NCBI RefSeq assembly: GCF_001571325.1
Contig: NZ_BCTO01000035.1
Location: 81,807-145,806 of the forward strand
Reading direction: 5' to 3'
DNA from: Delftia tsuruhatensis NBRC 16741
GTDB lineage: Bacteria > Pseudomonadota > Gammaproteobacteria > Burkholderiales > Burkholderiaceae_C
Length of the DNA stretch: 64,000 bases
Of this stretch, positions 57,905 through 64,000 are shown piece after piece (the stretch's first letter is position 1; each line of letters begins with the position of its first letter). A model generated the notes under the pieces. That model made no database searches and was not told where the DNA came from. It saw only the letters and a list, made by a program, of their open reading frames with translations. Both the position numbers and the translations under genes were made by a program.

Positions 57905-58243
57905 ATGTCGTACACATTCTGGATCTTGCTGTTGTGCGGTGCCGGCACCTTTGGCCTGCGCTGGTTGCCGTTGTGGCAGGCACGCCGCAGAGGGCACTCT
58001 GCACGGGCGTCCCCGCAGGTGCAGAGGTGGCTGGCGGGTGTCGGGCCCGCCGCCATCGCTGCCCTGTTCGTGGTGTCAACCTGGGGGCTGTTGGTCAGCG
58101 ATGTCCGCTGGGGGCGGGTGGCCGTGATCTCCGTGGCTTTGCTGGCCATCTGCCTCGCACGCCTGGTGCGTGGAGGCATTGCCATGCCGACCTTGGCTGG
58201 TGCGCTGACCTACGGCCTGCTGGCTCATGTCAAGCCCTGGTGA
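57905..58243 (+). CDS. azlD: AzlD-family branched-chain amino acid exporter, small subunit
   Basis: A 112-residue protein with four short membrane helices, starting MSYTFWILLLCGAGTFGLRW and containing the basic loop QARRRGHSARASPQVQRWL and VGPAAIAALFV. Size and the TF(G/A)xR motif after the first helix match AzlD. It is needed with AzlC for export. It ends 2 bases before the convergent NTF2-like gene. Confidence 0.87.
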   Translation: MSYTFWILLLCGAGTFGLRWLPLWQARRRGHSARASPQVQRWLAGVGPAAIAALFVVSTWGLLVSDVRWGRVAVISVALLAICLARLVRGGIAMPTLAGALTYGLLAHVKPW

Positions 58244-58245
58244 TG

Positions 58246-58635
58246 TCAGTGCGGCTGGGCATGGAAGGCCTTGTTGGCAATCTTCCAGCCGGCCTCGGTC
58301 TTGAGCAGCACGAAGTAGTCGATGAAGGTGATGGCGCCGTGCACCAGGGTGATCTTGGCGCTGGCCGCCGTGCCGCCGATGTCGATGGCGTCGATGCTGC
58401 GGCGGCGCGTGGCCTCGTCGGCGGCGGGCTGGCCCTTGAAGCGGGCGCAGTAGGTGTCGATGTCCCAGGAGGTCAGCGGGCCTTCGCGCACGCTTTCGAT
58501 GCGGGCGGTGGGCATGAAGGCGGCGCGCATGTGGGCGCTGTCGTCCTCGGCATGGCCGCGCATGTACAGCTCCAGCGGCACGCGCACGGCGGCTTCTTCG
58601 GGGTGGTCGGTCAGGCGTGGGTTGGCAGTCGTCAT
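58246..58635 (-). CDS. NTF2-like (SnoaL/lumazine-binding) protein
   Basis: A 129-residue cone-shaped alpha+beta protein of the nuclear transport factor 2 superfamily, subgroup of putative lumazine-binding proteins. Clear features are the N-terminal helix AAVRVPLELYMRGHAEDDSA, the FMPTARIESVREGPL strand, and the C-terminal IDYFVLLKTEAGWKIANKAF. Members bind small ligands or act as enzymes; no catalytic pair is obvious here. ATG 58635. Convergent with azlD. Confidence 0.83.
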   Translation of the reverse strand: MTTANPRLTDHPEEAAVRVPLELYMRGHAEDDSAHMRAAFMPTARIESVREGPLTSWDIDTYCARFKGQPAADEATRRRSIDAIDIGGTAASAKITLVHGAITFIDYFVLLKTEAGWKIANKAFHAQPH

Positions 58636-59057
58636 GGTGTTCTCCTGGGACGGATGGATGGCGGCCTGCGCTTGCAGGCCGGCGGCCGCGCATCGTAGCC
58701 ACAAGCGCGGGGTGCAGTCCAACGGGATGCCAGGCGCGACCTGCGCCGGGTTGGAGTGCAATGCCTTGTTTTCAATGGACTTTTCGGCCGATGCGCCCCG
58801 CATTGGCCGTGCCTGAGTCAACAGTGTTGTGAGCGCCGTGCCCTGTCTGAGGCCCTGCCGACGGGTGGCCGACCTGTTTCCGAAAACGCTCTGGCCAGGG
58901 CGGGTAAAGCCGGGGTAAAGCGGGGGTAATGCCTGCGTAAAACGGCGATCTGCCTCGTTTTGGAGAGCATGGGACTGGCTACCATAGCCGCATCCGCCGC
59001 CGTGCCCCGTTCCGGGGCCGGGCCCACGGCTTCCTCCCACGATTTCCCGCAGTGACC
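58636..59057. other. 422-base upstream region of the RND efflux operon
   Basis: No gene. The region holds the phased GTAA array (58901-58944, separate entry), a GC stem GCCTGCGCTTGCAGGC near 58665-58680, and otherwise no clear motif. It must contain the promoters of the NTF2-like gene (minus) and of the efflux operon (plus). Confidence 0.6.
58901..58944 (+). promoter_or_regulatory. Four GTAA direct repeats at 11-bp spacing (response-regulator type array)
   Basis: Four 11-base units follow head to tail: CGGGTAAAGCC, GGGGTAAAGCG, GGGGTAATGCC and TGCGTAAAACG. Each carries GTAA (first base at 58904, 58915, 58926 and 58937). An 11-base period places every half-site on the same face of the DNA, the pattern bound by OmpR/PhoB-family response regulator dimers (two tandem dimers). 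It lies 114 bases above the RND adaptor ATG. No such regulator is in the window. Confidence 0.6.
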
Positions 59058-60665
59058 ATGAAACGCCTGTCCAGCAGCCCCCTTGTTGCAGATGCCCACG
59101 GCGTACGCCAATGTGGCCGGATACGGGCTGCCCTGATGTGGGGCGTGGTGGCATTGGCCCTGGTCGCGGGGGGCGGGCTGTGGTGGTGGAACAAGCGGGC
59201 GCCGGCGCAGGGCGAGCAGGCCTCGGCCGGTGCGCCCGGCCCGGGTGGCGGGCGTGCGGGAGGCGGCCGGCGCGGCCCCGGCGGCCCGGGTGGACCTGGC
59301 GGCCCCGGCGCCATGGGTGCCCAGGCGCAGCCGGTGTCCGTGGGCGTGGTGGAGCGGCGCGACATGCGCGTGCTGATCAGCGCCATCGGCACCATGAACC
59401 CGCGCGCCACGGCCGTGGTGCGCGCCAAGGTGTCGGGCGAGTTGCTGCGCCTGCATTTCAAGGAAGGCGACGAGGTCAAGGCCGGCCAGCTGCTGGCCGA
59501 GATCGATCCGCGCAGCTTCCAGGCCAGCTTCAACCAGATCCAGGGCACGCTGCAGCGCGACCAGGCGCTGCTCAAGAACGCCCAGCTGGACCTGCAGCGC
59601 TACAAGGAGCTGCAGGCCCAGGATTCCATTGCCGGCCAGCAGGTCGATACCCAGGCTGCGCTGGTGCGCCAGTACCAGGGCACGGTGGCCGCCGACCAGG
59701 CCCAGGCCGATGCGGCCAAGCTGCAACTGAGCTACACGCGCATCACGGCGCCCATTGCGGGCCGGCTGGGCCTGCGCCAGGCCGACCGGGGCAATGTGGT
59801 CAACCCTTCGGATGCCAACGGCATCGTCACCATCACCCAGGTCAAGCCCATCGACGCGGTGTTCTCCGTGCCCGAGGCCCATGTGGGCACGCTGGCACGG
59901 CGCCTGGCCGAGGGCCGCGAGCTGCCCGTGGAGCTGTGGGACCGGGACCTCAAGCAGCAGCTGGGGCGCGGCCGGCTGAATGCGGTGGACAACAGCATCG
60001 ACATCGCCACCGGCACCATCAAGGCCAAGGCCGCCTTCGACAATGCCGAGGGCCGGCTGTTCGCCAACCAGTTCGTCAACGTCAGGCTGGAAGTGGACCG
60101 GCTGGAGCAGGCGCTGACCGTGCCGACCACGGCCGTGCAGAACAACTACGTCTATCTGGTCCAGGAGGATGGCACGGTGACGCAGCGGCGCATCACCGTG
60201 GGCGTGACCGATGGCGACCGGGTGAGCGTCAAGGGCGAACTCAAGCCTGGCGAGCAGGTGGTGGTCGATGGCATTGACCGCCTGCGCGAAGGCGCCAAGG
60301 TCACGGTGATCGAGCCCGACAAGGTGCAGAAGGTGGACCAGGCCGTGCAGGACGCCTCCAGCCAGCCGCGCGGCATGCGCAATCTGCCGCCCGATGTGCG
60401 CGCCAAGCTGGCGACCATGAACCCCGACGAGCGCAAGGCCTACCTGCAGAAGCTGCGCGCCGAGCGCGGTGGGCAGCGCAATGGCGGCAATGGCGGTGGC
60501 AACAGTGGCGGCAGCAATGGCGCCGGCAGCGGCGCACCGACCGCCGAAGGTTCCGCGCCGGCATCCCAGGCACCTGCGCCGTCACCGGGCTCGCCCCAGC
60601 CATCGCCCGGCCCGGCGTCTGCCGCTCCGGCGGCTCCAGCGGCTCCCGCTCCTGCCGGGCGCTGA
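59058..60665 (+). CDS. RND efflux periplasmic adaptor (MdtA-like)
   Basis: A 535-residue membrane fusion protein. One N-terminal membrane anchor (ALMWGVVALALVAGGGLWWW) leads to a Gly-rich linker (about residues 60-90) and then the adaptor body: PVSVGVVERRDMRVLISAIG, the lipoyl segment ATAVVRAKVSGELLRLHFKEG, the coiled coil LQRDQALLKNAQLDLQRYKE and RITAPIAGRLGLRQADRGN. The C-terminal 80 residues are low-complexity Gly/Asn/Ser then Ala/Pro and longer than in typical MdtA. GTG 59052 lies just before ATG 59058. The permease gene follows 45 bases on. Confidence 0.92.
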   Translation: MKRLSSSPLVADAHGVRQCGRIRAALMWGVVALALVAGGGLWWWNKRAPAQGEQASAGAPGPGGGRAGGGRRGPGGPGGPGGPGAMGAQAQPVSVGVVERRDMRVLISAIGTMNPRATAVVRAKVSGELLRLHFKEGDEVKAGQLLAEIDPRSFQASFNQIQGTLQRDQALLKNAQLDLQRYKELQAQDSIAGQQVDTQAALVRQYQGTVAADQAQADAAKLQLSYTRITAPIAGRLGLRQADRGNVVNPSDANGIVTITQVKPIDAVFSVPEAHVGTLARRLAEGRELPVELWDRDLKQQLGRGRLNAVDNSIDIATGTIKAKAAFDNAEGRLFANQFVNVRLEVDRLEQALTVPTTAVQNNYVYLVQEDGTVTQRRITVGVTDGDRVSVKGELKPGEQVVVDGIDRLREGAKVTVIEPDKVQKVDQAVQDASSQPRGMRNLPPDVRAKLATMNPDERKAYLQKLRAERGGQRNGGNGGGNSGGSNGAGSGAPTAEGSAPASQAPAPSPGSPQPSPGPASAAPAAPAAPAPAGR

Positions 60666-60710
60666 GCAGCGCCCGGCACCTGAAGACCGCAAGCCCTTCC
60701 AGGCGGCCCC

Positions 60711-63700
60711 ATGAATCTTTCCCGCATCTTCATCCTGCGACCCGTCGCCACCTCGCTGCTGATGGTGGCGGTGCTGATCGCCGGCCTGCTGGCCTACCGG
60801 CTGCTGCCGATCTCGGCCCTGCCCGAGGTGGACTACCCCACCATCCAGGTCACCACGCTGTACCCGGGCGCCAGCCCCGACGTGATGACCTCCAACGTCA
60901 CCGCGCCGCTGGAGCGCCAGCTCGGCCAGATGCCGGGGCTGTCGCAGATGTCGTCCACCAGTTCGGGCGGCGCCTCGGTGATCACGCTGCGCTTTGCGCT
61001 GGACATGGCCATGGACGTGGCCGAGCAGCAGGTGCAGGCCGCCATCAACGCGGGTGCCAACCTGCTGCCCAGCGACCTGCCCATGCCCCCGCTGTACAGC
61101 AAGGTCAATCCGGCGGATGCGCCCATCCTCACGCTGGCCATCACCTCGCCCTCGCTGCCGGTGATCCGCGTCAATGACCTGGTGGAAAACCGCCTGGCGC
61201 CCAAGCTCTCGCAGGTCAACGGCGTGGGACTGGTGGCGATTGCGGGCGGGCGCCGGCCCGCCGTGCGCATCCAGGCCAACCCGACGGCGCTGGCCGGCCT
61301 GGGCATGACGCTGGACGATGTGCGCACCGCCATCGCCGCCGCCAACGTCAAGCAGGCCAAGGGCGGCTTCGACGGCCCGGCGCGCGCCTCCACCATCGAT
61401 GCCAACGACCAGCTGCAGTCGGCGGCCGAGTACCGCAACCTCATCATCGCCTTCAAGAACGGCCTGCCCGTGCGCCTGTCCGACATCGCCCAGACCGTGG
61501 ACGATGCCGAGAACACGCGCCTGGCCGCCTGGGCCGGCACGCCCGAGGGTGGCTCGCGCGCGGGCGTGATCCTCAACATCCGGCGCCAGCCCGGCGCCAA
61601 CGTGATCGAGACGGTGGACCGCATCAAGGCGCTGCTGCCCCAGCTCAAGGAGACCCTACCGGCCTCGCTGGACGTGCAGGTGCTGACCGACCGCACGGTG
61701 ACCATCCGCGCCTCGGTCAACGACATGCAGCTGGAGCTGATGCTGGCCATCGCCCTGGTGGTGGCGGTGATCTTCGTTTTCCTGCGCAGCGCCTCGGCCA
61801 CGCTGATACCGAGCTTTGCCGTGCCGCTGTCGCTGATCGGCACCTTCGGCGTGATGTACCTGGCCGGTTTTTCCATCAACAACCTCACGCTGATGGCGCT
61901 GACGATCTCCACCGGCTTCGTGGTGGACGATGCCATCGTGATGATCGAGAACATCGCGCGCTTCGTGGAAAAGGGCGAGCCGCCCATGCAGGCCGCGCTC
62001 AAGGGCGCCAGGCAGATCGGCTTCACCATCATCTCGCTGACGATTTCGCTGATCGCCGTGCTGATCCCGCTGCTGTTCATGGGCGACGTGGTGGGGCGGC
62101 TGTTCCACGAGTTCGCCATCACCATGGCGGTGGCCATCCTGATCTCGGCCGTGGTCTCGCTGACGCTCACGCCCATGCTGTGCGCGCGGCTGCTGCGCCA
62201 CCAGCCCGAAGGGGCCCAGGAAGAACGGCATGGCCGCCTGTACCACGCCACGGGCCGCTTCTTCGACCGCACCATCGCCGGCTACGGCCGCATCCTCACC
62301 TGGGTGCTGGACCGCCGGGGCCTGACATGGATCGTCTTCCTGGCCACGCTGGCCGTGACCGTGCTGCTGTACTTCGCCGTGCCCAAGGGCTTCTTCCCGG
62401 ACCAGGACACGGGCACCATCCAGGCCACGACCGAGGCCGACCAGTCCATCTCGTTTGCCGCCATGGCCGAGCGCCAGCAGGCCCTTGCCGAGCTGCTGCT
62501 CAAGGACCCGGCCGTGCAGAGCATCTCGTCCTTCATCGGCGTCGATGGCAGCAACACCACGCTGAACACGGGCCGGCTGCTGATCGACCTCAAGCCCCAT
62601 GGCCAGCGCGATGGCGTGCCCGCCGTGCTGCGCCGCCTGTCCGACGATGCGCTGCAGATCCCGGGCATACGCCTGTATGCCCAGCCCGTGCAGGACCTGA
62701 CCATCGAGGACCGCGTGGCGCGCACCCAGTACCAGCTGCTGATGTCCTCGCCCGACATGGCGCAGCTGGCCAAGAGCACCCAGGCCCTGGTCGAGCGCAT
62801 GCACGACCTGCCCGAGCTGGTGGACGTGGGCAGCGACCTGCAGGACCAGGGCCTGCAGGCCTTCGTGCAGATCGACCGGGCCCAGGCCAGCCGGCTGGGC
62901 GTGACGGTCTCGGCCATCGACACGGCGCTGTACAACGCCTTCGGCCAGCGGCTGATCTCCACCATCTTCACGCAGTCCAACCAGTACCGCGTGGTGCTGG
63001 AGGTGGCGCCGCAGTTCAAGGTCGGGCCCGAGGCGCTGCAGTCCATCTACGTGGCCTCCAGCGCGGGCGCGCCCGTGCCGCTGTCCTCGGTGGCCACGGT
63101 CAGCGAGCGGCCCATGGCCCTGGCCGTGAACCATGTGGGCCAGCTGCCCGCCGCCACCATCTCGTTCAACACCGCGCCCGGCGTGTCGCTGGGCCATGCC
63201 GTCAAGGCCGTGCAGGACCTGATGGCCCAGCTGCGCACGGAGGGCCATATGCCGCTGTCGGTGGACGCCGCCTTCCAGGGCGCGGCCCTGGCCTTCCAGG
63301 CCTCGCTGTCCAACACGCTGCTGCTGGTGCTGGCGGCGGTGATCACCATGTACATCGTGCTGGGCGTGCTCTATGAGAGCACCATCCACCCGGTGACCAT
63401 CCTGTCCACGCTGCCCTCGGCCGGCGTGGGCGCGTTGCTGGCCCTGCTGCTGGCGGGGCTGGACCTGGACATCATCGCCATCATCGGCATCGTGCTGCTG
63501 ATCGGCATCGTCAAAAAGAACGCGATCATGATGATCGACTTCGCGCTGGAGGCGCAGCGCGAGGAGGGGCATACGCCGCGCGAGGCCATCTACCAGGCCT
63601 GCCTGCTGCGGTTCCGGCCTATCCTGATGACGACCTTGGCGGCTTTGCTGGGGGCCTTGCCGTTGATGCTGGGGACGGGGGTGGGCAGTGAGTTGCGGCA

Positions 63701-63848
63701 TCCGTTGGGGGTGACGTTGGTGGGGGGCTTGCTGGTGAGTCAGTTGCTGACTCTGTTCACTACGCCTGTGATCTATCTGACTTTTGAAGGGTGGGCGCAG
63801 AGGTGGCGGGATCGTCGGGGTGCTTCTTCGGAGCAGGCCCATGCTTGA
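60711..63848 (+). CDS. RND efflux inner-membrane permease (MdtB/MuxB-like)
   Basis: A 1045-residue proton-driven pump of the HAE1 group with 12 membrane helices and two large periplasmic loops. It starts with the [14 protein letters not shown] motif, and helix 4 carries the proton-relay pair Asp-Asp in [14 protein letters not shown]. The early sequence [20 protein letters not shown] is close to MdtB/MuxB and MexF-like proteins. MdtB usually works with an MdtC partner, but the 150 bases after this stop contain no second permease start. The last 80 codons have distinctly different codon use. Confidence 0.94.
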   Translation: MNLSRIFILRPVATSLLMVAVLIAGLLAYRLLPISALPEVDYPTIQVTTLYPGASPDVMTSNVTAPLERQLGQMPGLSQMSSTSSGGASVITLRFALDMAMDVAEQQVQAAINAGANLLPSDLPMPPLYSKVNPADAPILTLAITSPSLPVIRVNDLVENRLAPKLSQVNGVGLVAIAGGRRPAVRIQANPTALAGLGMTLDDVRTAIAAANVKQAKGGFDGPARASTIDANDQLQSAAEYRNLIIAFKNGLPVRLSDIAQTVDDAENTRLAAWAGTPEGGSRAGVILNIRRQPGANVIETVDRIKALLPQLKETLPASLDVQVLTDRTVTIRASVNDMQLELMLAIALVVAVIFVFLRSASATLIPSFAVPLSLIGTFGVMYLAGFSINNLTLMALTISTGFVVDDAIVMIENIARFVEKGEPPMQAALKGARQIGFTIISLTISLIAVLIPLLFMGDVVGRLFHEFAITMAVAILISAVVSLTLTPMLCARLLRHQPEGAQEERHGRLYHATGRFFDRTIAGYGRILTWVLDRRGLTWIVFLATLAVTVLLYFAVPKGFFPDQDTGTIQATTEADQSISFAAMAERQQALAELLLKDPAVQSISSFIGVDGSNTTLNTGRLLIDLKPHGQRDGVPAVLRRLSDDALQIPGIRLYAQPVQDLTIEDRVARTQYQLLMSSPDMAQLAKSTQALVERMHDLPELVDVGSDLQDQGLQAFVQIDRAQASRLGVTVSAIDTALYNAFGQRLISTIFTQSNQYRVVLEVAPQFKVGPEALQSIYVASSAGAPVPLSSVATVSERPMALAVNHVGQLPAATISFNTAPGVSLGHAVKAVQDLMAQLRTEGHMPLSVDAAFQGAALAFQASLSNTLLLVLAAVITMYIVLGVLYESTIHPVTILSTLPSAGVGALLALLLAGLDLDIIAIIGIVLLIGIVKKNAIMMIDFALEAQREEGHTPREAIYQACLLRFRPILMTTLAALLGALPLMLGTGVGSELRHPLGVTLVGGLLVSQLLTLFTTPVIYLTFEGWAQRWRDRRGASSEQAHA

Positions 63849-64000
63849 GCTTGATCTGCGCTTTTGGCTGGCGCCGCTGGCCGGGGTTCGGCCCGGCGGC
63901 CGACCTACTTTCTTGTCGCGCGACAAGAAAGTAGGCAAAGAAGCGCGCCCCCACTGCCCACGACCCTTCGCTTCGCTGCGGGCAACCTGCGTTGGGCGCG
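63849..64000. repeat. Palindromic intergenic element after the RND permease
   Basis: Non-coding to the window end. A hairpin GCCGGG/CCCGGC lies at 63880-63897. A perfect 32-base palindrome follows at 63904-63935 (each arm CCTACTTTCTTGTCGC), then a block with GCCCACGACCCTTCGCTTCG. The palindrome is of the CTACTTTCTTG type seen repeatedly between genes in betaproteobacteria. It may also serve as a terminator for the efflux operon. Confidence 0.7.

Overview
The window is GC-rich, densely coded bacterial chromosome. The codon bias is strong (leucine is almost always CTG). Gene sets such as hemC-hemD-hemX-hemY beside ppc, xseB-ispA-dxs, many Bug and TRAP solute receptors, flhDC, and short GC-rich intergenic repeats all point to a betaproteobacterium of the family Comamonadaceae, probably near Delftia or Comamonas. 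The family placement is an inference from gene content and style; no search was run. I see no prophage, insertion sequence or CRISPR array. The only small mobile-type module is one DinJ/YafQ toxin-antitoxin pair.

Layout, left to right. 0-4 kb: the end of a sugar-efflux type MFS gene, a CynX-like transporter with a nucleoside deaminase under a divergent LysR gene, then the toxin-antitoxin pair. 4-9 kb: a glutarate catabolic locus (Bug receptor, class III CoA-transferase, glutaryl-CoA dehydrogenase, divergent LysR regulator). 9-20 kb: lrgAB, a structured intergenic stretch, tRNA-Leu(CAA), cysM, a NUDIX hydrolase, a TusA-like protein, galU, valS, a VOC protein, a cation diffusion facilitator and small conserved proteins. 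20-25 kb: paiB with a monooxygenase-like gene, a MocR regulator, and a cytochrome b561 operon with two YceI proteins. 25-32 kb: haem synthesis genes and ppc. 32-35 kb: a PTS-EIIC/EAL fusion facing flhDC. 35-42 kb: a sulfurtransferase, a DMT exporter, a Rieske oxygenase and xseB-ispA-dxs. 42-49 kb: two paralogous TRAP receptors converging on their probable DctM/DctQ permeases, then a GAF-Fis regulator. 49-57 kb: a CO-dehydrogenase-like molybdenum hydroxylase operon (S-L-M subunits, MoxR ATPase, VWA protein, CoxG-like protein, XdhC-like protein). 57-58 kb: azlCD preceded by a 27-codon leader ORF. 59-64 kb: an RND efflux adaptor and permease.

How the genes work together. The gcd locus would import glutarate or a similar diacid, activate it by CoA transfer and convert it to crotonyl-CoA. 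The molybdenum hydroxylase operon carries its own maturation genes and is probably controlled by the divergent GAF-Fis protein; its substrate cannot be told from sequence (the active-site loop is the form II type). The EIIC/EAL protein beside flhDC would link a sugar-like signal to c-di-GMP and motility. The RND pump has four GTAA repeats at exact 11-bp spacing upstream, which look like a response-regulator binding array. The most unusual items are this array, the EIIC-EAL fusion, the azlC leader ORF, the twin TRAP receptors and the structured intergenic stretch before tRNA-Leu.
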